38,697 bases of DNA from Iodobacter sp. BJB302. GTDB lineage: Bacteria > Pseudomonadota > Gammaproteobacteria > Burkholderiales > Chitinibacteraceae. Position numbers and translations under genes: made by a program. The DNA lies in contig NZ_PDZG01000046.1 in assembly GCF_002735645.1 (NCBI RefSeq), positions 1 to 38,697 on the forward strand, in the 5' to 3' direction. This document shows, in pieces, positions 27,673-34,558 of the stretch; the stretch's first letter is position 1, and every line of letters begins with the position of its first letter. Below the pieces are notes generated by a model. It was given only the letters and a program-made list of their open reading frames with translations, had not been told where the DNA came from and made no database searches.

Positions 27673-28743
27673 TCAGGCGTAGCCTAACTGCCGCGCCGCA
27701 AGCGCAGTACCTTCAATACGGGCCGCAATTTTAGCGAAAGCGGTTTCGCGGCTGGTGCTGGTGTCATCACAAAAAGGTGAAAAGCCACAATCATCGGTGG
27801 TGGCCAGATAGGGATGCGGGATATAACGCGCGGCTTGCAATACCCTTTCGCAAACAGTCTCGGCAGTTTCAACCTGCGGATTAATCACGTCGATCACCCC
27901 CACAAAAATCACCTGATCAGGCTTACGGTATTGCTGAATAATTTTCAGCACCCTTTCCGGGTCTTTCTCGCAGGCCAGGGCAATATAAAAACACCCTGCC
28001 CTTATTTCAAACAGGCTGGGGAGTAATTCGGCGTAATCCACATCAGCGCTGTGGGTGGAATCATGATCGCTGCCGGCGCAGGTATGGATGCCAATTTTTT
28101 GCCGCTCTTCAGGGCTGAACCGATCCAGCAGCATATTATTAATATCAATAAAGCTGCGTAAAATCTGCCCGCTTGGATCCAGTTTTACCGAGAGCCGCCC
28201 CTCGGTAAAATCGAGCTGCACTTTGCTTGCCCCTTGGGCAAAGCAGCCGCGAATTTCTTTTTCCTGCTCATCCAGTAAATCGGCCACAAATTCATCACGG
28301 GGATAATCGGCAATGCCCTGTGCAGGGTAAAGCAAGCTTAAGGCAGAAGCCGAGATAATGGCCTGCTTAAAGGGCTTTTGCGTATACCGGCGCGCGAGGC
28401 CAATTGTTTCATGTGCAAAGCGTGCAAACCGGAATGGCCCACGGGTTAAGCGTGGCAGCTGGCGGATATGCCCGTCATGAAAAGGAATACACAGGCCATC
28501 GGCGGCCATATTTTCATTTCCCTCTACCCCATAGGTGGCAAAGCTGTGGGTTTTACGCTGCTCGCCATCCCCGAGCACAGACGAACCAACTGCCTCCAGA
28601 TTCAGAACGGTGTCTTTAACCGCTTCATCATAAAAGATCTCCAGCCCGGCTGCGCTTAGCTCACCCTGATCAAACAAAGACAATGCGCGCTGCAATTTTG
28701 CAGACCGCGGAATACTGCCGATAGATTCAGTTTTGATACTCAT
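27673..28743 (-). CDS. Cobalamin-independent methionine synthase II-like enzyme
   Basis: A 356-residue protein of the MetE C-terminal (UROD/MetE-like barrel) family, about half the size of full MetE. The zinc-site motifs are visible: IHTCAG (His-x-Cys, about residues 225-227) and TTDDCGFSPF (Cys near 318). The opening SIGSIPRS is also typical. The N-terminal half of MetE, needed for folate binding in the classical enzyme, is absent, so it probably transfers a methyl group from a donor other than polyglutamyl methyltetrahydrofolate, or acts on another thiol substrate. It is the first gene of a two-gene unit with the soluble hybrid kinase. The ATG follows a GGGGGAGT-like ribosome binding site. 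Confidence 0.85.
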   Translation of the reverse strand: MSIKTESIGSIPRSAKLQRALSLFDQGELSAAGLEIFYDEAVKDTVLNLEAVGSSVLGDGEQRKTHSFATYGVEGNENMAADGLCIPFHDGHIRQLPRLTRGPFRFARFAHETIGLARRYTQKPFKQAIISASALSLLYPAQGIADYPRDEFVADLLDEQEKEIRGCFAQGASKVQLDFTEGRLSVKLDPSGQILRSFIDINNMLLDRFSPEERQKIGIHTCAGSDHDSTHSADVDYAELLPSLFEIRAGCFYIALACEKDPERVLKIIQQYRKPDQVIFVGVIDVINPQVETAETVCERVLQAARYIPHPYLATTDDCGFSPFCDDTSTSRETAFAKIAARIEGTALAARQLGYA

Positions 28744-29039
28744 GAAACAACTCCCCCGAATAAGCGTCCTTTAGTTTAAGTGAGATACAACTACTTGCAT
28801 AATTCTTTCCCAATAATTTCACACAACAAAATACATTGACATTAAATACCAGAGAAAAACATTCCAATTACGCAATACAAACCCCATAGATGGTCAGACT
28901 AAAGTCAGCAAGATCTGATGCATGCACTACAGTCACTTTTGCAGCGCCAGGCAAGCTTCTGTTACCAGCCATTAAACCCACATGCAAGCGGTAACATGCA
29001 CTTTGCCCACCTGCACCACATCTGCCAGACTGCCCCCTC

Positions 29040-29233
29040 CTGTCATTGGGGAGTAGCTATCCTTCGCGCAAAGCGAAGGAGGTGGCGTCAACAAACTTGC
29101 GGCCTCTTGCTGCATGGCGTCATTGATCATCAGCCGGTATGGCGGATAATTCAGCGAGACCTTTGGCCTCGATCCGTTTGCCTGCCGGGCAAGCCGTATC
29201 GAAGCGCCATTGGTTTAAACTGCTTGCCCGGCA
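29040..29233 (+). promoter_or_regulatory. yybP-ykoY manganese riboswitch with hairpin expression platform
   Basis: Conserved elements of the yybP-ykoY RNA occur in order: TTGGGGAGTAGC (29046-29057), a helix CCTTCGC/GCGAAGG (29061-29067/29073-29079), GTCAACAAACTTGC (29087-29100), GCCGGTATGGCG (29133-29144) and GCGAGACCTTTGG (29154-29166). Next comes a perfect 12-bp stem, TGCCGGGCAAGC (29183-29194) with GCTTGCCCGGCA (29222-29233), ending 12 bases before the exchanger start codon. This could terminate transcription or hide the start region. In known members Mn2+ binding turns on exporters. The loops and helix P1 were judged by eye only. The stretch 28744-29039 upstream should hold the promoter; nothing specific was recognised there. 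Confidence 0.82.
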
Positions 29234-29245
29234 TTGTGATTTTGC

Positions 29246-30238
29246 ATGTTGCTCACCCTGTTGCTGTTTTTCTGCTCCGCCATTGCCATCTATTTAGCCT
29301 GTGATTATTTCGTCAACGCCATTGAATGGTGTGGCCGGCATATGAAGCTGGGGGCCACTGCGGTGGGCTCGGTGCTGGCGGCTTTTGGCACGGCGCTCCC
29401 CGAAAGCGCGGTTACTTTTACGGCGGTGGTCTTTGGCACAACGCCCGCGCACAAAGACATTGGCGTGGGCGCAGCCATGGGCGGCCCTTTGGTTCTGGCA
29501 ACGATTGCCTATGCCGTGGTGGGCTTAGCGCTCTGGCGCAATCATCAGCGCCTGGCCCGCACCAATTATTTAGTCAAGGTCGATCAGGCACGGCTTAGCC
29601 AGGATCAGCTGGCATTTTTAGCCATTTTTATATTTAAAGTTGCGCTCGGCTTAATCGCATTTGCATTTAAGCCCTATCTGGGCCTGCTGTTTTTGTTGGC
29701 TTATGCTGTGTATGTCTGGCGGGAAATCAACACCGCTGAAACAGCCCCTAGGGAAGAAGAACTAGAGCCATTAAAGCTGCGCCCGGGCAGCGATAACTGG
29801 CGCTGGGCTGCTTTGCAAGTGGGCTTAGCCCTCGCGGTAATTGCCCTTGCCTCGCATATTTTTGTATCCCAGCTCGAAAACTTAGGCGTGATGCTGGGCC
29901 TCGCTCCGCACCTGGTGGCTCTCTTACTCAGCCCAGTCGCCACTGAATTACCAGAAATCATGAACACCCTGATTTGGGTGCGGCAAGGCAAAGAGCGTTT
30001 GGCGCTGGCCAATATATCGGGCGCGATGATGATTCAGGCCACCATCCCCAGTGCGCTGGGTATTTTCTTCACGCCATGGCTGTTTGACGGCCCGCTGCTC
30101 GCATCTGGCATCATCACCACAGTGGCAATTATTCTGCTGTATTTGATGTTCAGGCGCGGCAAAGTCACAGGCAAGCAATTAAGCTGCATTGGCTTTCTTT
30201 ACGCAGGATTTGCGCTCTACTTAGGCTGGGCTATCTGA
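29246..30238 (+). CDS. CaCA-family cation exchanger, probable Mn2+ (or Ca2+) exporter
   Basis: A 330-residue inner-membrane protein with about ten helices in two inverted halves. The two alpha-repeats of the calcium/cation antiporter superfamily are visible: GSVLAAFGTALPESAVT (about residues 41-57), with the ion-binding GTALPES, and the matching LLLSPVATELPEIMNTL (about 226-242) in the second half. Members exchange Na+ or H+ for Ca2+ or other divalent ions. A yybP-ykoY-type manganese riboswitch sits immediately upstream, which points to Mn2+ efflux as the physiological role; this is inference. No clear Shine-Dalgarno precedes the ATG, and the start lies right after the riboswitch hairpin, which fits control of translation or read-through. 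Confidence 0.88.
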   Translation: MLLTLLLFFCSAIAIYLACDYFVNAIEWCGRHMKLGATAVGSVLAAFGTALPESAVTFTAVVFGTTPAHKDIGVGAAMGGPLVLATIAYAVVGLALWRNHQRLARTNYLVKVDQARLSQDQLAFLAIFIFKVALGLIAFAFKPYLGLLFLLAYAVYVWREINTAETAPREEELEPLKLRPGSDNWRWAALQVGLALAVIALASHIFVSQLENLGVMLGLAPHLVALLLSPVATELPEIMNTLIWVRQGKERLALANISGAMMIQATIPSALGIFFTPWLFDGPLLASGIITTVAIILLYLMFRRGKVTGKQLSCIGFLYAGFALYLGWAI

Positions 30239-30248
30239 AACAGAACAA

Positions 30249-30282
30249 TGCCCACCGGCGCAGATAAATTCACCGATGGGCA
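30249..30282. terminator. Hairpin between convergent exchanger and lipoprotein genes
   Basis: TGCCCACCGG (30249-30258) pairs with CCGATGGGCA (30273-30282) with one mismatch. No T-run is clear in either direction, so terminator activity is uncertain. Confidence 0.4.
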
Positions 30283-30288
30283 GACTGC

Positions 30289-30738
30289 TTAAAGCGAGAT
30301 ATGTAAATCGAAGCGTGCGCCATTAGAGAAGGTACAAGTACCTGCACCCAGCTCTGCGCTGCTCATGCTGTAATCACACTTGGCGTAGCCGCCTTTATTG
30401 CCCACCGCATTTGCATTGCCTTTGGATGAACCAGGGGCACGGGTGGCTTCGCCTGCATAGGCTTCTTTGCCTGCGTTAAAAGCAAATTCGCCATGGCCTT
30501 TTTCAGGATTACTGATTGTGCCGTTGATCCGGCCAATCAGCGCTGCCGCCTCATTGGTAGGATAAAGCCTTGCGGTATATACAGGGCGTGGAGCGACCAC
30601 TTCTGCCATTGCAACAGGCACAGGCTGACGGGGCGACGAGCCTGCACCAGCAGTTGCAGGCTGAATAGGCACGATATAACAAGCAGACAACATCGCGGCT
30701 ACAGAGGCGGCAATCAGCAAACCTTTTACTTTTTTCAT
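30289..30738 (-). CDS. Small lipoprotein of unknown function
   Basis: A 149-residue protein with a type II signal peptide (MKKVKGLLIAASVAAMLSAC, lipobox LSAC at 17-20). A Pro/Ala-rich linker (about 21-55) is followed by a compact C-terminal region: LIGRINGTISNPEKGHGEFAFNAGKEAYAGEA and KCDYSMSSAELGAGTCTF with two cysteines near the end (KCDY and GTCTF) that could form a disulfide. No family is recognised with certainty; the GxGxCxFSNGxxFDLHI ending is seen in small exported proteins that resemble repair-of-envelope or metal-related domains, without known function. The ATG at 30738 has an excellent AAAGGAG site. It converges with the exchanger gene. Confidence 0.8.
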   Translation of the reverse strand: MKKVKGLLIAASVAAMLSACYIVPIQPATAGAGSSPRQPVPVAMAEVVAPRPVYTARLYPTNEAAALIGRINGTISNPEKGHGEFAFNAGKEAYAGEATRAPGSSKGNANAVGNKGGYAKCDYSMSSAELGAGTCTFSNGARFDLHISL

Positions 30739-30831
30739 GGTGAACTCCTTTCTATTTTTACCAGGCAGTCTTACTGCATTCGCCAGCAGTGTTTCAGCAT
30801 GATTTAGCACTGTCAAGATAGGTCTAACCAT

Positions 30832-31352
30832 TGGATTAAGAAAAAACCCCGCACAAACAAGCCCGCCAAAAACTTACAGCCCATCAAAAGCTAAATGCCT
30901 GCCAGAAGCTATTCAGCAAAACATAGCCTGCCCATCCCGTGCTTTTATGCCATTTTCAAATACAGCACTTTACCCGGAAGTGGCCGGATATTTGCTGACT
31001 AAAACCTTTCTTGCACAGCCTGCAGCTGTTTTAAGGCACGCCTCTGCCATAAAATTTCGTCATAAATTGGCAATATTACCCGGGCCTTTCTGATGCAAAA
31101 GCATGTCATTTTTAAGCAAGCGAATAAAGAGCAAGGCACTAAAACTAAAATCCCTTTATCATCTGCCCTTCGGCGCTGTTGTAGCGCCGAAGGCATTTAT
31201 TAATGGGCCGCTCAACAGCGATGCGTTTCTATGCAAAAAAAGTGCGGGCAAGACCGCCACTGCACAGTGAATTGGTGCAGTGATGTTTGAATGCGGCATG
31301 CCGCCTTGCAGGAATTTGTCGTTTGTAATGAGGCCCTAATCAGGATTACCCA
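30832..31352. other. Intergenic region with one GC-rich hairpin
   Basis: This stretch of about 520 bases has no convincing gene. A hairpin CCTTCGGCGCT (31167-31177) with AGCGCCGAAGG (31183-31193), loop of five bases, stands out. It lacks a T-run and could be a REP-like or processing structure. The bases just before 31353 contain an AGGATT ribosome binding site for the next gene. A possible decayed gene in 30960-31140 could not be supported. Confidence 0.4.
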
Positions 31353-31841
31353 ATGAATCAAACCCATATCACCGAATTTTTTGACCTGATCGCCGATGGC
31401 GGCCTGGAGCAAAACGACATCATGGCCATGAGCGCAGAAGTGCTTAAAGCCGAAAAAGATGCAGATGCCTATCTGGCAAACGATAAAGAAAGCGCTTACC
31501 AGGCCCATTTTGCGATTCCGCTTTGGGAATGGGTCATGATCGAGCAGCTGGAAGACGGCCTGATTTTCCGCGGCAAACAAGCCGATGCGCTCTACGCACA
31601 AATTGAAGATGCTTTTGGTGAGGGTGAGCTGGATTTAGCGGCCGCCGCACTGAAAGACCTGAGCAATGCCGACGCCCTTGCCCTGATCCAGAAAGAGCTG
31701 GCCCCGGCCTACACGCTGGTGAACTTCAGCAAGCCGCTGAATGATGAGCTGCAAATCGTGCTGATTCGCAGCAATAAGCTGGAGCGCTTTTTAGCGCTGT
31801 GCAACACACTTGAACTGAGTGCCGCGCCAAGCTGCTTGTAA
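31353..31841 (+). CDS. Acidic cytoplasmic protein of unknown function
   Basis: A 162-residue, strongly acidic soluble protein, apparently all helical: MNQTHITEFFDLIADGGLEQNDIMAMSAEVLKAEKDADAY and WEWVMIEQLEDGLIFRGKQAD stand out. It has no signal peptide, membrane helix or known catalytic motif, and I do not recognise the family. A ribosome binding site AGGATT lies eight bases before the ATG. It converges with the AraC-MGMT gene, and a shared hairpin lies between them. Codon use looks like its neighbours, so there is no sign of recent transfer. Confidence 0.75.
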   Translation: MNQTHITEFFDLIADGGLEQNDIMAMSAEVLKAEKDADAYLANDKESAYQAHFAIPLWEWVMIEQLEDGLIFRGKQADALYAQIEDAFGEGELDLAAAALKDLSNADALALIQKELAPAYTLVNFSKPLNDELQIVLIRSNKLERFLALCNTLELSAAPSCL

Positions 31842-31849
31842 GCAGATAA

Positions 31850-31871
31850 GGAGCATGGCCTGCCATGCTCC
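31850..31871. terminator. Hairpin between two convergent genes
   Basis: GGAGCATGG (31850-31858) pairs with CCATGCTCC (31863-31871) around CCTG. It is symmetric and could act in both directions, though T-runs are poor. Confidence 0.45.
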
Positions 31872-31876
31872 AGCGC

Positions 31877-32749
31877 CTAAAAGAGGCTGTGCTCTGCCTG
31901 AGCCGCCTCTTCTGGCGCGAATCCCCCGTATCTGGCCGACTCCCATGCGTGAATCGCATGTTTACGCGCCTCCCCCCAGTGATAGCCCCCCAGCTTACCG
32001 CCCTGCTGAATAACACGATGGCAGGGGATGAAGAATGCAACAGGGTTTGAACCTATCGCCGTACCCACCGCCCGCGCCGCACTGGGGCTGCCGATCGCAT
32101 TCGCAACTTGGGAATAACTCACCACGGCCGCGGGCGGAATCTGCAGCAAGGCTTTCCAAACACTGACCTGAAAATTTGTCCCCGTCACATGCAAAGAAAC
32201 AGGCCGATCTGGTTTTTGTGCCCCGCCAAACATTCCATCTAATACTTCAAGCGTAGCCTGCCGCTCTTCATGCACCACGGCATAGGGCCATTTTTTGCAT
32301 AGATCAGCCAGATGCTCGTCAATTGCTTCGCCCTGCAAGAAGGAAAATTTACAAATCCCTCTAGGCGTAATGGCAATAAACGCGGGGCCAAATGGCGTGT
32401 TATGCACGGCGTAAGCAATCGACAAACCGGCTCCGCCTATTTTGTACTCCCCCGGCGTAACGGCCTCCAGCTGCACAAAATGATCATACAAACGCGAGCC
32501 ACTGCTTAATCCCAGTGAATCAGACACCTCCAGCAAAGATTTTGATTCACGCAATAATTGCTTGGCCCGCTCTAAGGTCAGCACCTGCAAAAACCGTTTG
32601 GGCGTTACCCCTGCCCAGCGGCAAAACATGCGCTGAAAATGAAAGGGGCTTAAATGTAAGTGGGCGGCAATCTCATCCAGCCCTGGCTGACTGTGCAAAT
32701 GGGCAGAAATAAAATAAATCGCTTTTTCAATACGCTCGTAGTCCGTCAT
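31877..32749 (-). CDS. AraC-type regulator fused to O6-alkylguanine-DNA alkyltransferase (Ada-like)
   Basis: A 290-residue protein with two domains. Residues 1-105 are an AraC-type DNA-binding domain with two helix-turn-helix units (LDEIAAHLHLSPFHFQRMFCRWAGVTPKRFLQ and LLEVSDSLGLSSGSRLYDHFVQLEAVTPGEY). Residues about 110-275 are the alkyltransferase, with the acceptor Cys243 in IPCHRVI and the preceding SYSQVANAIGSPSAARAVGTA DNA-binding helix. It lacks the N-terminal zinc methyl-phosphotriester domain of full-length Ada, so it cannot sense phosphotriester damage in the classical way. It removes alkyl groups from O6-guanine suicidally and may control repair genes. ATG 32749 has GGGA upstream; longer starts are less likely. 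Divergent from the small lipoprotein gene. Confidence 0.9.
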   Translation of the reverse strand: MTDYERIEKAIYFISAHLHSQPGLDEIAAHLHLSPFHFQRMFCRWAGVTPKRFLQVLTLERAKQLLRESKSLLEVSDSLGLSSGSRLYDHFVQLEAVTPGEYKIGGAGLSIAYAVHNTPFGPAFIAITPRGICKFSFLQGEAIDEHLADLCKKWPYAVVHEERQATLEVLDGMFGGAQKPDRPVSLHVTGTNFQVSVWKALLQIPPAAVVSYSQVANAIGSPSAARAVGTAIGSNPVAFFIPCHRVIQQGGKLGGYHWGEARKHAIHAWESARYGGFAPEEAAQAEHSLF

Positions 32750-32984
32750 TTCAATCCCATCCCAATGCATTACGGCCTGCACAGCCCTGATTTACACACC
32801 CTGCGTCACAGGCATTCAGCAGCCCCGCTGCGGCAATAAACGCTGCTTTATATAAGGCATAAACAGAGTATGGGGATTAAAACCCACTGCCGCGACCCGA
32901 ATCTTGCTATGTTCAAAGAGCCCGCAGCAATAAACCGCACTACAATGCAGCCAATTTGGCCAAACGATTAAAAAAAGCCCGCAT

Positions 32985-33335
32985 ATGCAAACTCTAAAAC
33001 TCGCCCTTATCGCCCTGCTGCTGAGCGCCTGCACAACAGCCACGCCCCCCGCCAGTAAAGCGCCGCCATCAAAGGCCCAAAGCTGTGCACTGGAAGGTGG
33101 AGAAATCAAACAAGGCGGCATCATGGGGCACAGCTACTGTGTGAAACCTTACCCTGACGCCGGAAAAACATGCCGCGACAGCACAGATTGCCAGGGAAAA
33201 TGCCTGGCAGAGCTGGGCACGCCCCAAGCAGAAGACGGCAAGCAAACAGGCCATTGCCAGGCCAATACCCTGCCCTTTGGCTGCTATGCAGAAGTCAAAA
33301 ATGGCAATATCGGGCCAGGGCTGTGCGTTGATTAG
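32985..33335 (+). CDS. Cysteine-rich lipoprotein of unknown function
   Basis: A 116-residue exported protein with a type II signal peptide ending in LLSAC (Cys16). The mature part is cysteine-rich, with the pattern Cys-x8-GxxMGxxxCVKPYPDAGKTCRDSTDCQGKC, then GHC, FGC and LCVD at the end, so several disulfides are expected. The CxDSxDCxGxC motif resembles small disulfide-rich extracytoplasmic domains seen in proteobacterial lipoproteins of unknown role. It is a single gene, and no functional link to its neighbours is evident. The ATG has only a weak ribosome binding site, but the signal peptide and lipobox fix the start. Confidence 0.8.
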   Translation: MQTLKLALIALLLSACTTATPPASKAPPSKAQSCALEGGEIKQGGIMGHSYCVKPYPDAGKTCRDSTDCQGKCLAELGTPQAEDGKQTGHCQANTLPFGCYAEVKNGNIGPGLCVD

Positions 33336-33354
33336 CCTGAGCAGTGGCAATAAA

Positions 33355-33394
33355 CCTGCCCTGTTCAATCATTCCGGGCAGGAATCCAATTTTT
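33355..33394 (+). terminator. Probable terminator after the cysteine-rich lipoprotein gene
   Basis: CCTGCCC (33355-33361) pairs with GGGCAGG (33376-33382), followed after a short gap by a T-run (33390-33394). Confidence 0.5.
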
Positions 33395-33460
33395 GCCCCC
33401 CTCCCCTGAGATACGCCCCTGTGGGGAAGGGCATTTTATTCAGCGCCAGCCCCAAAGCAC

Positions 33461-33892
33461 TTAGTGCGCGTGATGCGCCACCGCTGATGCATCGGCCTGC
33501 TGGCCATGTGGCTGATGGCCGTGCACAGCATCCATTCTGACCACGCCCACAAAAGACGAAAGCAATGAAACATCCGCACGGGATAAGCCTTTTTCAGCCG
33601 TAATCTGCTGATCAAGCAGCTGCTTCGCTGTTCCTGCAGGCACACCGGCCTGCTGCAGCAGAGTGGCGTTCACCTCCCCTGCACACAGCTGCGTTTGCCA
33701 GCCATGAGGATTCTTTTTAAGTAAAGCGCGGCCGCCTTTATCGCCTTGCAGCCAGCCGGCGATCCATCCGCCCATGCGAAAGCCGTAAAATGAATTAAAA
33801 GCAGCCCGGCTAATATCTTTTTCATCCCCATCCCCTTTAATTAAACACAGGCCAATATTGGCGATTAAAAACATAAAAAGCAGCAAAACCAT
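33461..33892 (-). CDS. Small exported or membrane-anchored protein, unknown
   Basis: A 143-residue protein. The first 18 residues (MVLLLFMFLIANIGLCLI) form a hydrophobic segment that may be a signal anchor. The central part contains FNSFYGFRMGGWIAGWLQGDKGGRALLKKNPHGWQTQLCAGEVNATLLQQAGV, and the C-terminus is His-rich (HGHQPHGQQADASAVAHHAH), possibly metal-binding. I do not recognise the family. It follows the Tai4-like immunity gene by four bases on the same strand, so the two are co-transcribed. A T6SS effector or a second immunity-type protein is conceivable from this pairing, but no amidase motif is visible. The first ATG lacks a Shine-Dalgarno, which suits translational coupling. Confidence 0.7.
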   Translation of the reverse strand: MVLLLFMFLIANIGLCLIKGDGDEKDISRAAFNSFYGFRMGGWIAGWLQGDKGGRALLKKNPHGWQTQLCAGEVNATLLQQAGVPAGTAKQLLDQQITAEKGLSRADVSLLSSFVGVVRMDAVHGHQPHGQQADASAVAHHAH

Positions 33893-33896
33893 CTAA

Positions 33897-34262
33897 TCAG
33901 TGCAATGTTAAATACTTATCCTGCTTGCTGATCAGCCGGTCATATTCCGGGCGTTCATACGCATCCAGGCACGACATCAGCACCAATTTTTGCCCTGTTT
34001 GCTGAGCAACAAGCGTTTCCTGCTTTAAATGCCGGTCAAAATAAGCACGCACTTTTGCATAAGCCGCTTCATTATCATAAGCACCCAGCTGAAAATACCC
34101 GCCCATTGCCAGGCTGCCCTGATCATTTAATTGGTCGTTTTTGCTCAGACAATAACTAAGCCCCCATTTTTTTAAAATACTGCGCTCAGCAATCACGTCA
34201 CCCCCCGCAAGCACTATGGCGGGTAAAATAAATAAAACGACCACAATCCATTTTTTTATCAT
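33897..34262 (-). CDS. Tai4-like type VI secretion amidase-immunity protein
   Basis: A 121-residue periplasmic protein with a signal peptide (MIKKWIVVVLFILPAIVLAGG, about 1-20). The mature part shows the Tai4 pattern: ERSILKKWGLSYCLSK near the start, GGYFQLGAYDNEAAYAKVRAYFDRHL in the middle, and LVLMSCLDAYERPEYDRLISKQDKYL at the end, with two cysteines placed as in that family (SYCLS, MSCLD). Tai4 proteins neutralise Tae4 peptidoglycan amidases injected by neighbours. No Tae4 effector or T6SS structural gene is in the window, so this would be an orphan immunity gene. The ATG at 34262 has GGGAA upstream. The family call is by eye and should be confirmed by profile search. Confidence 0.65.
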   Translation of the reverse strand: MIKKWIVVVLFILPAIVLAGGDVIAERSILKKWGLSYCLSKNDQLNDQGSLAMGGYFQLGAYDNEAAYAKVRAYFDRHLKQETLVAQQTGQKLVLMSCLDAYERPEYDRLISKQDKYLTLH

Positions 34263-34414
34263 TTCAATTCCCAAAAAACCTTTACAAATTCATCACCAAT
34301 GTAATCTGCCCACTTTTCTATCCAGCACTTACAAATTACAAACAACAGTAAGTAAACTAGCATTACATCGCCCGATTAATCTAATCTGCTTTAGCCCATT
34401 TCTGATTACGCAAC

Positions 34415-34558
34415 ATGGCACACCATAAACTTACCCTGCCCCAGAAAATATGCCCGGTTTGCCAGCGCCCCTTTGTGTGGCGCAAAAAATGGCAGAGAAA
34501 TTGGGAAGCCGTCAAATACTGCAGCGTGCGCTGCGCCAATCAAAAAGAGCCACGATGA
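34415..34558 (+). CDS. DUF2256 small zinc-ribbon-like protein
   Basis: A 47-residue protein that is easy to overlook. It has four cysteines: CPVC at 13-16, Cys36 in KYCS and Cys40 in RCAN, giving CxxC-x19-C-x3-C, which should bind one zinc. The [18 protein letters not shown]...[12 protein letters not shown] pattern is that of DUF2256, a family commonly found next to cryptochrome/photolyase genes. Its stop overlaps the photolyase start (ATGA), so the two are translationally coupled. The function is unknown; a role in DNA binding or support of the photolyase is a guess from context. Confidence 0.88.
   Translation: MAHHKLTLPQKICPVCQRPFVWRKKWQRNWEAVKYCSVRCANQKEPR

Noticed and set aside
28918-29304. 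128-residue frame overlapping the riboswitch and the exchanger start
   Set aside because: It is Cys/His-rich without pattern, overlaps conserved RNA elements and the exchanger coding region in another frame.
31141-31200. Terminator call for the CCTTCGGCGCT hairpin
   Set aside because: The stem is good, but neither strand has a T-run and no gene ends nearby; it is only noted as a structure in the intergenic entry.
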